NCBI GenBank assembly: GCA_027621365.1
Contig: JAQCBH010000004.1
Span: 1 to 64,000 of the forward strand
Origin: Bacteroidota bacterium
GTDB taxonomy: Bacteria > Bacteroidota > Bacteroidia > NS11-12g > UBA955
Length of the DNA stretch: 64,000 nt
Direction: 5' to 3'
How positions within the stretch are numbered: the first letter of the stretch is position 1; each line of letters opens with the position of its first letter. The notes under the pieces were generated by a model. It saw nothing but the letters and a program-made list of their open reading frames with translations. It was not told the origin of the DNA and ran no database searches. The position numbers and the translations under genes are program-made. Positions 7,897 through 16,342 of this stretch are shown here, in pieces.

Positions 7897-9359
7897 GACT
7901 CTTGCGTTTTTCTGCGTTTTCGCCAAGGCATTTGAATCGACGACCAGGAGCGGTCTTTGTTGGCCTGATAGGTAATGAACAGCCCGATGGGAAGCAAGAA
8001 CAAGGAGCTCAACCACATGCCCAACCAAACAGGAACCACGCCTTCTTTGCCCATTTTTTCACCGGTCAGGTTAACCGCATAAAAGAGCACAAACAAGAGC
8101 ACAGAAATCACCAAGGGAAGGCCGATTCCCCCCTTTTGGATAATAGCACCAAGGGGGGCGGCAATCAAAAAGAGCAGCAACACGATCAACGACAAGGAGA
8201 ACTTCTTGTGCAGTTCGATTTGATACGGGCGAGCCGTTTCCACTTTGTATTCCATGTTGGTCTGCAGCCCATCAACGGTGCCCTTGATGCCCCGAGCGTG
8301 AGTAATGGCCGCGGCCATGATGACCTCGCGATCCTTCTTTCGATAATTGTTCAGAATATTGGGGTCGGTCAATGCCGGAACAATCGGCTTGCTTCGCTGA
8401 AGAGTAGTATCAAACTCTTGCATCGGATATAGGCCAGGAATGTGCAGGTACCGCGACATGTATTGCTCGTGCTCCTGAACGATCTCGGCTCGACGCATGA
8501 TGTTCGTATCCAAATCAGCCGACAACTGGCGCACGTTCAGCAGGCGATAATCGCGACTCATGGCCTTTCGATCGGTCAATTCCACGTCCAAGCTGGACAA
8601 ATCAATGGTCATTTGTTGCTTCTTGAAATGCATGGCATTGAAAGGGAAGGTCGAGCGGTACTCCTTTTGATTGGTCATTTCGTCGTAGCGTACCCCATTG
8701 TAAAGCGTAAACGAAAGCTCCGATTGGTCTGAACTGAGTTTCATCTGCCCCCATTCGGCGCGAAGCACGTTCAAGCGCTTGGACTCATCGTTTTTGAATT
8801 CGTAAATGAGCACATCGCGAACCGTTTCATTGTCTTTTTCTTTGGCGCCTATTCGAATGGAATACCCTTCAATGGCCTGATAGAATTCACCCGGGCTGAT
8901 GTTGAATGCGGGCTTTTTCTTTCTCAGGTCCATCAACATGGCCTTGGCCTCTAGGTTGGCTCTTGGAATGACTATGTTCAAAAACAAAAAGTTCAGCCCC
9001 ACCAAGGCAATCATGACCCATAAGGCAGGGCGCAGAATGCGCATGAGCGAAATGCCATTGGCTTTCATGGCCACTAACTCAAAGCTCTCCGATAGGTTTC
9101 CGAAGGTCATCAAAGAGGCCACCATGACGGTGAGGGGCAGAGCCATAGGAACCAGGTCAGCCAATGAGTAAAAGATCAACTGAAGCATGACCCCCGTCTC
9201 AATGCCCTTCCCTACCAATTCATCGATGTATTTCCATAGAAATTGCATCAAAAACAAGAACAGGCTGAGCAGGAAGGTGACAGCAAAGGGCCCCAAGAAG
9301 TTCCCCAAGATCAGGCGATCAATGGCGTTCAGTTTGAACTTGAACTTGTGTTGAGGCAT
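7893..9359 (-). CDS. LptF/LptG family permease (YjgP/YjgQ)
   Basis: This 488-residue inner-membrane protein is of the family that, with LptB, extracts lipopolysaccharide from the inner membrane and feeds it to the LptC-A-D bridge. It has three N-terminal helices (IDRLILGNFLGPFAVTFLL, then around 60-85 and 100-125), a long periplasmic beta-jellyroll region (about 130-370) and three C-terminal helices ending near SSLFLLPIGLFITYQ. The segment MALPLTVMVASLMTFGNLSESFELVAMKANG is strongly diagnostic. Bacteroidota usually have two such genes; only one is here. It is followed with ATGA overlap by a glycosyltransferase, which fits a role in LPS biogenesis. An exact TATATTTG box ends four bases before its ATG. 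Confidence 0.93.
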   Translation of the reverse strand: MPQHKFKFKLNAIDRLILGNFLGPFAVTFLLSLFLFLMQFLWKYIDELVGKGIETGVMLQLIFYSLADLVPMALPLTVMVASLMTFGNLSESFELVAMKANGISLMRILRPALWVMIALVGLNFLFLNIVIPRANLEAKAMLMDLRKKKPAFNISPGEFYQAIEGYSIRIGAKEKDNETVRDVLIYEFKNDESKRLNVLRAEWGQMKLSSDQSELSFTLYNGVRYDEMTNQKEYRSTFPFNAMHFKKQQMTIDLSSLDVELTDRKAMSRDYRLLNVRQLSADLDTNIMRRAEIVQEHEQYMSRYLHIPGLYPMQEFDTTLQRSKPIVPALTDPNILNNYRKKDREVIMAAAITHARGIKGTVDGLQTNMEYKVETARPYQIELHKKFSLSLIVLLLFLIAAPLGAIIQKGGIGLPLVISVLLFVLFYAVNLTGEKMGKEGVVPVWLGMWLSSLFLLPIGLFITYQANKDRSWSSIQMPWRKRRKTQES

Positions 9360-9363
9360 GGCT

Positions 9364-9371
9364 CAAATATA
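9364..9371 (-). promoter_or_regulatory. -7 promoter box TATATTTG, 4 bases before the ATG
   Basis: An exact TAnnTTTG match on the minus strand ends four bases before the start codon of the LptF/G-like gene (9359). With the usual distance from box to start site, transcription would begin at or next to the ATG. Confidence 0.6.
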
Positions 9372-9389
9372 CGGCAATCCAACGTGGCC

Positions 9390-10388
9390 TTAAGGCAGTT
9401 CAATGGCAAAGCCAGGCACCACTCCGCAGGCGTCTCCTTGATTGAGGATTTCTCCAGAAAGGCCCAAGCGAAACAACCGACCTTTTGATACATAGTCCCG
9501 AGCATCGGTCAGACAAAACTCTTGGCGTTTGGCCAAATACTGCAAGGAGTAGGCATTCGACCAAGGTCCGGAGACCCATTGTTGGCATTCATCAGTGCTG
9601 CTTGCACCCAAGGGCATGCGCATCACAGCATTTCCTTTGAGGAAATAAGCCGCATCGGGACCCAAAGTCAACTCCGAAATCCCGGCTTTTTGGAAAGACC
9701 AGGTGGTTCGAATGCCTGAGGGCATGATGCGCATCAGGCTGGACCCGCTGTCCATATCGGAATTCAACACCCACAGGTTGCCAGAGGGATCAACTTCCAA
9801 TTCTTGGCATCCTTTGGCGGTCGTTATACTATCGACTCGCTGACCTTCAGCATTATACAGGGCTATCTGACCCTGGTATTCGGCTACTGCTAAACGGCCC
9901 TTCCAAGGAGTCAATTCTTCGGTCCAAGTCTGAGCCCAAGCCTCTGAAACTTTGGAAAGGGTTTGGGTATCCAACACCGTTAATTTCGACGCATACAAAT
10001 CGCTCACCCACAGCTTGCCCTGCCAAATCTGGGCATATCTCGGGCTCGTCAATTCGCGATTTTGATGACTCAATTTCAAGCTGTTGGCGTTCAACTTCAA
10101 GACGGACCCTGAATTGTTGACCACCACGTACAACAGATTTTCGTTCAAAACCGCAGATTGGGCTATGTCTCCTAAAGGGCGAGCATTGACCTTAGCAAAT
10201 TGCCCTAGAACGACCTTGGAAGAATCAGGATACCACACATCAATGGAAGCATTGTTCCATTGAAAGGTTCCTTCGCAGAGAATGGCTACCGATGAACCAG
10301 ATTGGGGCTCTTGGGGATCAACCAGCTCCTTGTCACAGGAACTCAGCAACAACAGAGCGGCGCCAAGGAATGCCTTGTTCAATTGCAT
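9390..10388 (-). CDS. YncE/DUF5074-like beta-propeller lipoprotein, BtuG-like
   Basis: This 332-residue predicted surface lipoprotein has signal sequence MQLNKAFLGAALLLLSSC with the lipobox cysteine at residue 18, followed by a run of blade-like repeats (PLGDIAQSAVLNENLLYVVVNNSG, LWVSDLYASKLTVLDTQTL, LEVDPSGNLWVLNSD) typical of YncE/DUF5074 propellers. In Bacteroides, BtuG proteins of this kind cap the BtuB transporter and bind cobalamin. The role here is inferred from the fold and from the operon: it is third after a B12 riboswitch, btuB-like and DUF4465 genes. The start at 10388 is preferred over the upstream in-frame codon at 10442 because it begins the lipoprotein signal and overlaps the previous gene by only 10 bases. 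Confidence 0.8.
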   Translation of the reverse strand: MQLNKAFLGAALLLLSSCDKELVDPQEPQSGSSVAILCEGTFQWNNASIDVWYPDSSKVVLGQFAKVNARPLGDIAQSAVLNENLLYVVVNNSGSVLKLNANSLKLSHQNRELTSPRYAQIWQGKLWVSDLYASKLTVLDTQTLSKVSEAWAQTWTEELTPWKGRLAVAEYQGQIALYNAEGQRVDSITTAKGCQELEVDPSGNLWVLNSDMDSGSSLMRIMPSGIRTTWSFQKAGISELTLGPDAAYFLKGNAVMRMPLGASSTDECQQWVSGPWSNAYSLQYLAKRQEFCLTDARDYVSKGRLFRLGLSGEILNQGDACGVVPGFAIELP

Positions 10389-11356
10389 ATCAAACGCAAT
10401 GACTGCACCCCAGTTGCATGGTATACACGAACGGTATACCATCCATTGGGCACTTGAAGATTGCAGGGCACGCGATGACCAGAAGCCTTTTGCTCGTGCA
10501 CCCGTCTACCCGACAAATCCAATACTTCGATACCCGTAACGGGCATAGTACTTTCAACCCAAAACTGACCAGAGCTGGGATTGGGGTACAGGATCAAGGC
10601 AGGATAGTTCGCTGCCGAATGAACCGATTCGGTGCGATCCATGTACAAGCGATCTATGGCGAAAAAAGCCGGCGTATTCATGCCAAAATCACCGTTGTCA
10701 GAACTGTACAATCGAAACACAATGGAATCTTGCAAGAACCCGGATAACAAGATCTGGTTCCAAGCCCCCATGATGGAATCTTGTGCAGCATTGGAGGAGC
10801 GAAAATCAGCCAATGCTACGCGTTGAGTGGACTGAGACTCGCCCTGCCAATAGGTCTCAATCTCAAGAAGAAAGCTATCGGCCTGAGAACCATCTTGGCC
10901 ACCAAATTTCTTGGCAAACATGTCTCCGTTCTTCATGCTGTTGTAGGCGTAAGTAGAATTGGCCACATACAGGCTGGCCAATCGAAGACCTCCACCCGTT
11001 TTGTTCAACAAATAGGCACCATTTTGGCCGATGGCGTATACTTTTCCAACCCCTTCTCCTTCTGCTCCCCAACCGGGCTTGGCACAGTAGAGTTGGGTAT
11101 TGAAATCACTGGCTCCCTCTTGGCCATTCACCTTGGCTGATAAAGCCCAATTGCTAGCCCAATACCCACCCCATGAGGTATCCCAACCCAAAGGGAGTTC
11201 AATGGACCCGTTGCTATATGACAGGTTCCCATCTGAGCCATTGAGTACTTGGCCCGAATCCAGACTAAGAGATTCGAAACCTTCTTCTAGTTGGCACCAA
11301 GCCGCAGAAGTGACCGTCATGACCATTAAAGTGGTCAGTAATTTTATTTTTTTCAT
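10379..11356 (-). CDS. DUF4465 protein with type A T9SS sorting domain, possible BtuH-like B12 binder
   Basis: This 325-residue secreted protein has signal peptide MKKIKLLTTLMVMTVTSAAWCQ (no lipobox), then a DUF4465-like domain (about 25-235: GWDTSWGGYWASNWALS, VYAIGQNGAYL, FLLEIETYWQGESQS, WNQILLSGFLQDSIVFRLYSSDNGDFGMNTPAFFAID). It ends in a C-terminal type A T9SS signal (ILYPNPSSGQFWVES, IEVLDLSGRRVHEQ, VPNGWYTVRVYH). DUF4465 proteins occur in Bacteroidota B12-uptake loci; as I recall, the BtuH cobalamin-binding lipoproteins of Bacteroides fall in this group. Here T9SS export and surface attachment replace the lipid anchor. It overlaps the btuB-like gene as ATGA, so it is co-translated with the receptor. 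The B12-binding role is inference. Confidence 0.78.
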   Translation of the reverse strand: MKKIKLLTTLMVMTVTSAAWCQLEEGFESLSLDSGQVLNGSDGNLSYSNGSIELPLGWDTSWGGYWASNWALSAKVNGQEGASDFNTQLYCAKPGWGAEGEGVGKVYAIGQNGAYLLNKTGGGLRLASLYVANSTYAYNSMKNGDMFAKKFGGQDGSQADSFLLEIETYWQGESQSTQRVALADFRSSNAAQDSIMGAWNQILLSGFLQDSIVFRLYSSDNGDFGMNTPAFFAIDRLYMDRTESVHSAANYPALILYPNPSSGQFWVESTMPVTGIEVLDLSGRRVHEQKASGHRVPCNLQVPNGWYTVRVYHATGVQSLRLICN

Positions 11357-13245
11357 TGTGATAATTGACTGTTGTAGTAGATAGAGAAGTATAGAAGGCG
11401 CGGGGCCATGGGCCTGCCGGGCATATTTTGATAAGACACATTGCTGAGATTTTCAGACCCCAAGCCCAAGCACCAATTCGTTTGAGGAAGCTGATAATTC
11501 CCGCTCAGTTCCCAAAGCGTGTAAGACGGCAAAGAAGCTTGGTTGTCTGTTTGTATGTAGCGTGAACCGTTATAGTTGGCTCTTAGGGTTATTTGCCATG
11601 ACTCATGCGAATACATCCATGCGCTTGTACCGTTCCATTTCGGCACAAACAACTGTTGCAAGGCTTTGACTTGCGTCTGATCCATCCAAACCCAAGACCG
11701 AACAGCATCCCAGCGATTGGTCCAGCGAAACTTGCCCTTCTGCCAGCGACTGTGTACTTGAAAACCCACAAATTGGCTGCGGTATAAATTTTGGGCTTGC
11801 CAAAACGATGAACTCGAAGGCAACCAAACAATGGGGTTGTCGAGTTCTCGAGCATACAGAGTACCCTCGAGCAGAACATTGCCCTGATTCCATTTTTTCA
11901 GCCCACTCATCTCTGCACCGTATCCTTTTTCTGGACTTAAATCGGGGATCAACCCAGAATTCCAATACAAATCATTGAAGGTGGGTCGGCGAAAACTACT
12001 GTGCAGATTGAATTTGAAAGTGGTCAATCCCTGCTGCCTTTCGCCAGAAAAAGAGAAAGTAGGCAAGCGCTCTACCCATTCCAAGCGGGACTGAAGCGAC
12101 ATTTTCCACTGATTGGTGGAACGATTCACGGCTATAAAACTGGCCCAATACCCTGTTTCTTGTTGGTAAAACGGAGTTAGTGCCAAAATGCGCAAACCAT
12201 CTTGACCAGCCATCAACTCCCATGATTCATGCGACCAATGGTACTCCAATTGCAAATGCTGGGCTCGACTATAGCTGCTGTCCCACTCTGGCAATGAGGT
12301 AGTTCCATCTTCAAATTGAATGGCATTGCTTGTTTGCCCCAAGCGCATCAAAAAGAGACCCCAGGGAGTTTGGGATTGTGTTTCAAACGACCACCTGAAC
12401 AGTTGATCTTGTTGAATTCCGAGCGAACTCTCTCTGCCCCACTGTTGACCCAAATGGCGTTGGCTCTGAAGTTGTTCAGCCTTAAAGGACATTTGCCATT
12501 GCCCGGGCGTATGGGATTGCCATGCGAGGTGTTGATTCCATCCCAACTGGGCGGTGCCTGCGTGTTGCATGACCCTGTCTGTCATCCAAATCGGATCATA
12601 AAAGCCGAATCGGTTTGCGTTCGCACGGCGTGACAAGGTTGTTGAGCTGTAAAAACGCGCAGTGCCCACCTGAGAGCGGAGCATCTGGTTGTTTCGGCCA
12701 TATTGACCGTTTTCAGCAAAGACTTGAATATTCGAGCCACCGAAAAACCGAGGGTTTTGATTCAGGTACAAGGTCCCTCCCACACTGCCACTCCCTACCA
12801 GGGTCGAAGATCCACCTTCCACCAACTCCACCCGATCCATCGACCAAATATTTTGGTTGTAAAAATCAGACATCCCTAGCATGGGATTGTTGACCGGCAG
12901 TCCATTCCAAACCACTTGGGTTTGTGTGGCATCAGCCCCTCGGCGGCCAACGGTGGTTGATCCAGACACACCGTATTGCTTCATGAACACACCCTCTGAC
13001 TCCAACAACTCAACTCCAGACCCTATGTCTACACTCGTCTCAAAGCCTACCCGAGAACGGCCCAATTCCGAGAATTTGGTTCGGCTATAGGCCGTGATAC
13101 GAACGGTGTCACTGATGGTATATGGCTCAGTGGGAGGCACAGATGGAACCACATGGACCGTATCCATGGGCATTCCGAAGGAACAAATGCTATGCAAACA
13201 AGCCAACCACATAGGTATAATGCGGCCAACGGGGACTAAGGGCAT
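11353..13245 (-). CDS. btuB: TonB-dependent outer-membrane receptor, BtuB-like
   Basis: This is a 630-residue outer-membrane barrel with an N-terminal plug. After the signal peptide there is a TonB-box-like stretch (ISDTVRITAYSR), then plug motifs (VGRRGADATQTQVVWNGLPVNNPMLG, MDRVELVEGGSSTLVGSGSVGGTLYLNQNP) and many amphipathic strands to the C-terminus (RLLYFSIYYN). The length is close to E. coli BtuB (about 600). A cobalamin riboswitch directly upstream and the two downstream genes make B12 the most likely substrate. The ATG at 13245 is chosen because it starts a reasonable signal peptide; the longer frame begins with a GTG at 13272. Confidence 0.88.
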   Translation of the reverse strand: MPLVPVGRIIPMWLACLHSICSFGMPMDTVHVVPSVPPTEPYTISDTVRITAYSRTKFSELGRSRVGFETSVDIGSGVELLESEGVFMKQYGVSGSTTVGRRGADATQTQVVWNGLPVNNPMLGMSDFYNQNIWSMDRVELVEGGSSTLVGSGSVGGTLYLNQNPRFFGGSNIQVFAENGQYGRNNQMLRSQVGTARFYSSTTLSRRANANRFGFYDPIWMTDRVMQHAGTAQLGWNQHLAWQSHTPGQWQMSFKAEQLQSQRHLGQQWGRESSLGIQQDQLFRWSFETQSQTPWGLFLMRLGQTSNAIQFEDGTTSLPEWDSSYSRAQHLQLEYHWSHESWELMAGQDGLRILALTPFYQQETGYWASFIAVNRSTNQWKMSLQSRLEWVERLPTFSFSGERQQGLTTFKFNLHSSFRRPTFNDLYWNSGLIPDLSPEKGYGAEMSGLKKWNQGNVLLEGTLYARELDNPIVWLPSSSSFWQAQNLYRSQFVGFQVHSRWQKGKFRWTNRWDAVRSWVWMDQTQVKALQQLFVPKWNGTSAWMYSHESWQITLRANYNGSRYIQTDNQASLPSYTLWELSGNYQLPQTNWCLGLGSENLSNVSYQNMPGRPMAPRLLYFSIYYNSQLSQ

Positions 13246-13311
13246 TGAATTAAAGAGGATGACCTCGATCACTCACTGCGCTTTTATTCCCGAAAGCGAG
13301 CAATTTTTGGA

Positions 13312-13475
13312 TCAAAGGCAGGTCTTCTGACTTCCCCAACCGAAGCGCCTTCCCACCCATCAGGGCAGTGGCAAAAAGGCTTCGGTTCATTGCGCAAAGC
13401 GCGGGGGTTACAGCTGCGGGTACAGTTGTCGATTCGCACGACATTCCCTTTTCATTCCTCACGAGTTTGACCAAC
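13312..13475 (-). ncRNA. Cobalamin riboswitch controlling the btuB-like operon
   Basis: Read on the minus strand, the conserved pieces of the cobalamin aptamer occur in order: AAAAGGGAAT near 13450, the ACCCGCAGCTGTAA stretch near 13405-13422, GCCACTGCCC near 13363-13376, GGGAAGGCG near 13349, and the 3' B12 box AGTCAGAAGACCTGCC at about 13318-13333. It ends about 70 bases before the btuB start codon. A 6-bp hairpin (CGCTTT/AAAGCG, 13279-13298) without a T-run lies between aptamer and gene, so translational or non-intrinsic control is more likely than classic termination. Boundaries are approximate. B12 binding should repress the operon. Confidence 0.94.
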
Positions 13476-13501
13476 GCGTTTGGAAACCAATAGAACCACT
13501 G

Positions 13502-13509
13502 CAAATATG
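13502..13509 (-). promoter_or_regulatory. Possible -7 box (CATATTTG) upstream of the B12 riboswitch
   Basis: The sequence matches TAnnTTTG at seven of eight positions on the minus strand and would start transcription near 13497, shortly before the aptamer. No -33 element is clear. Confidence 0.35.
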
Positions 13510-13619
13510 TTGAACTTTTAGCCTTCGATTGTTCACTGTTTGAAAATTGTTCAGAAGTCTCTTATCGGTTCTCTTTTGGGCTTTGGCGAAGCTCTTAACT
13601 AGGAGCCCATCATCGTGAT

Positions 13620-13627
13620 TACCTTTG
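13620..13627 (+). promoter_or_regulatory. -7 promoter box TACCTTTG, 5 bases before the tolC-like ATG
   Basis: An exact TAnnTTTG match ends five bases before the ATG at 13633. Its position argues that the GTG at 13615, which lies upstream of the box, is not the start codon. Confidence 0.6.
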
Positions 13628-13632
13628 CGTTC

Positions 13633-15075
13633 ATGAGAGGTTTTCTGTTGTCGCTCAGCTTATTCACCACGATAACTCTAAAAGCCCAACTGCCATGGAG
13701 TTTCGAACAGTGCTTGCAACAAGCGCTTTCCCAAAACATCGACTTGCAGTTGAGCCAATTGAGTATAGAAAGCGCCAAATGGCAATGGCAACAAACCCGA
13801 CATGCTCAAATGCCCAGCGCATCATTGTCAGCCGGTCAATTTTACCAATCAGGAAGAAGCATCGATCGCTTTACCAACCAGTTCGTTCAAAGCACCATTT
13901 CGAGCAACAATTTCCAAGCCCAAGGTTCGATCACGCTGTTTGCGGGTCGGCAATTGCAAGAACAGAAATCTGGAAGTTACAGCAATCTGCAATCCAGCAA
14001 GGAGAATCAGCGTGCAGCCGAACAGGCCCTAGCCTTAAACTTGGCTACTGTGTATTTGCAGTGCTTGCAAACCCAAGCCCGTTGGAGAGCTGCCCAAAAT
14101 CAAATGAAAAACGGCGAAGCCTTGGCTAAACGAGCCCAGTTGCAATTCGAATCCCAAATCATCAACGAATCTGACTTGGCCAGCACGCTGGCTCAATACG
14201 AAAGCCAAAAGGCGGGTGAACGAAATGCCCGCAACGCCTATCATTCGTCACTTCAATCGTTGCAATTGCTCATTCGCAAGCCTTACGACCCACAATTTTC
14301 CATTGCTGAGGGTGGCTTAGGTTTGGATGCCGCAGCCTTGGATTCCACCCAAAAGCTCCCTTACCAATTGGAAGACTTGTTCGCCCTGATTGAACAGAGA
14401 CCCGATGTCCAAGCCGCCTTGTACTCGGTTCAAACGGCCGAACACAATCTCAAAGCGGCCAAAGGCGCCCTACTTCCAACTTTAAGCATGGGTGCAAGCA
14501 CAGGAACCGTTTATTCTGACAACGCCAAAGAAATCACGGGCATAAGCCTTGGTGATTTCCAACCCATCGGGCGCGTTCAAGGCTCGGGAGAAATCGTGGA
14601 AGCCCCAGAAGTCCTATACCAAACCCAAACTTCTGCCTTTTCTGATCAATTGAGCAACAACCTAGGAAATTCTGTTGGGATCAACCTATCTATACCCTTG
14701 TACAACAACCGTCAAGCCTATATACGCATTCAGCAATCTGAACTTGAACTGACACGCGCTCAATTGAATTTGGAAAAAACGCGCATGAACGCACAAAACG
14801 AAATTCAAAGCGCTTGGCTCCAACATGAGAACGCCAAATCCCAGTATTTCGCCAGCTCTAGCGCCGAGAAGGCCCAAGAAAAGAGTATCAAGTTGCAACG
14901 AATGCGCTTTGAACAAGGCTTGGCTTCACAAGTCGATTTTTGGGTCAGCGAATTCAATTACAACAACGCTGTACAAACGAGAATTGAAGCCGAATTTGAA
15001 TACCAGTTTCGTCGGTTGATTTTGGATTATTACGCCAATCCGTCGGGATTGACAAAGACTGTATATTATGAATAA
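13633..15075 (+). CDS. TolC family outer-membrane efflux protein
   Basis: This 480-residue protein forms the outer-membrane channel of a tripartite exporter. It has a signal peptide (ends near TTITLKAQ, about residue 18), then the repeated TolC/OEP fold: SFEQCLQQALSQNIDLQLSQLS opens the first half, and LEDLFALIEQRPDVQAALYSVQTAEHNLKAAKGALLPTLS opens the second. Both halves are rich in coiled-coil helices. The in-frame GTG at 13615 is less likely because the promoter box lies between it and the ATG. The last 8 bases overlap the adaptor gene that follows. No inner-membrane pump follows. Confidence 0.93.
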   Translation: MRGFLLSLSLFTTITLKAQLPWSFEQCLQQALSQNIDLQLSQLSIESAKWQWQQTRHAQMPSASLSAGQFYQSGRSIDRFTNQFVQSTISSNNFQAQGSITLFAGRQLQEQKSGSYSNLQSSKENQRAAEQALALNLATVYLQCLQTQARWRAAQNQMKNGEALAKRAQLQFESQIINESDLASTLAQYESQKAGERNARNAYHSSLQSLQLLIRKPYDPQFSIAEGGLGLDAAALDSTQKLPYQLEDLFALIEQRPDVQAALYSVQTAEHNLKAAKGALLPTLSMGASTGTVYSDNAKEITGISLGDFQPIGRVQGSGEIVEAPEVLYQTQTSAFSDQLSNNLGNSVGINLSIPLYNNRQAYIRIQQSELELTRAQLNLEKTRMNAQNEIQSAWLQHENAKSQYFASSSAEKAQEKSIKLQRMRFEQGLASQVDFWVSEFNYNNAVQTRIEAEFEYQFRRLILDYYANPSGLTKTVYYE

Positions 15076-16312
15076 AAAGTGGATCTGGATTGCCGGCCTT
15101 TCATTGGTGGGCATTGTCATTGTTGCCAGCATTAAAAAGGGTGGAACGAAAACTGCAGAAGTGGAAACCACTGAGGTGACTCGCCGAGACATCACTGAAT
15201 TGGTCAGTGTTTCCGGAAAGATTCAACCGGAGTTTGAAGTAAAAATCTCTGCCGATGTCAGTGGAGAGATCATCGAACTAGCCGTTGCAGAAGGAGACAC
15301 TGTTCGACAGGGTCAGTTGTTGTTGCGCATCAATCCAGAGTTGTACGAAACGACTTTGAATCAGCTCAGAGCCAATTTGGACAATGCGATGGCAGGCATG
15401 GCCGCCTCAGAGGCACAACTGGAAAAAGCCAAAGCCAATGTATTGCAGCAAAATGCCAACGCAAAGCGACTGAAGCCTTTGTTTGAAGCCGGAGCTATTT
15501 CCCTACAAGAATGGGAAAACGCTCAATTGCAGCAAACATTGGCCAAGAGCGACGCCCTGGCCGCTGAGAAAAATGCACTGGGATCGCAATACAATGTAAA
15601 GAGCCTGCAAGCGCGCTTGGAAGAAGGTCGTCGAAATTTGGGAAGAACTTCCATCTACGCTCCCACCGCTGGCGTTGTCACTCAACTGAGCGCAGAAAAG
15701 GGCGAGCGCGTGGTTGGTACCCAACAAATGACAGGAACAGAAATCATGCGCATCAGCAACCTAGACCGCATGGAAGTGCAAGTCAACATCAATGAAAATG
15801 ATATTGTTCGTGTTCGTGTCGGCAATGAAGCCGACGTACGCGTTGATGCTTATCCGGGGAAGACCTTCAAAGGAAAGGTGGTTGAAGTAGCCAATTCGGC
15901 TCGATTCAACGCCGCAACCCCGATGAATGACCAAAGCAGCAATTTCATTGTCAAGGTTCAACTCGATCCTGCTTCTTACCAAGACCTGCAAACTCAAGGT
16001 CAATTGGTAGTTTTTCCAGGCATGACCGCAACAGTTGACATTCATACCCGAACATCCTCGCAAGCCCTGAGCATTCCGATTTCGGCTTTGTGTACCCGTT
16101 CGTTCGGCGACTCCATTTCTTCGGGCCAATCGGTTTTCGTTCTCAGTGACGGGAAGGCCGTGATCAAATCCATTGAAGTGGGTGTTCAAGACCTCGACTA
16201 TTATGAAGTTCTCAGCGGATTAAAAGAAGGCGATGTCGTCATTTCAGGCCCAACCATGACCGTGGCCAAAACCCTTCAACCGGGAGAAAAAGTCAAAACC
16301 AAATCACCATAA
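15068..16312 (+). CDS. Periplasmic adaptor (membrane fusion protein) of an efflux system
   Basis: This 414-residue adaptor has an N-terminal anchor helix (WIWIAGLSLVGIVIVAS, about 4-20), a first lipoyl half (SVSGKIQPEFEVKISADVSGEI), a helical hairpin (about 95-190), a second lipoyl half (GRTSIYAPTAGVVTQLSAEKGERV) and a beta-barrel (MEVQVNINENDIVRVRVGNEADVRVDAYPGKTF). It resembles MacA. It overlaps the tolC-like gene and ends at a strong terminator, so the operon lacks its own pump. The MacB/LolD-like ABC genes of this window (824-2766) are about 12 kb away and already have an adaptor. Confidence 0.92.
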   Translation: MNKKWIWIAGLSLVGIVIVASIKKGGTKTAEVETTEVTRRDITELVSVSGKIQPEFEVKISADVSGEIIELAVAEGDTVRQGQLLLRINPELYETTLNQLRANLDNAMAGMAASEAQLEKAKANVLQQNANAKRLKPLFEAGAISLQEWENAQLQQTLAKSDALAAEKNALGSQYNVKSLQARLEEGRRNLGRTSIYAPTAGVVTQLSAEKGERVVGTQQMTGTEIMRISNLDRMEVQVNINENDIVRVRVGNEADVRVDAYPGKTFKGKVVEVANSARFNAATPMNDQSSNFIVKVQLDPASYQDLQTQGQLVVFPGMTATVDIHTRTSSQALSIPISALCTRSFGDSISSGQSVFVLSDGKAVIKSIEVGVQDLDYYEVLSGLKEGDVVISGPTMTVAKTLQPGEKVKTKSP

Positions 16313-16341
16313 AAAAAGGGCCCTACGCAGGGCCCTTTTTT
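16311..16341. terminator. Bidirectional intrinsic terminator
   Basis: GGGCCC arms (16318-16323 and 16330-16335) are flanked by an A-run before and a T-run after, so the hairpin can end both the adaptor transcript (+) and the convergent OmpA-family transcript (-). It fills the 30 bases between the two stop codons. Confidence 0.92.
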
Positions 16342-16342
16342 A

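Noticed and set aside
7897-8028. Longer start of the glycosyltransferase at 8028
   Set aside because: It would overlap the LptF/G-like gene by 136 bases; the ATGA overlap at 7893-7896 and the MKILVIGN opening are better supported.
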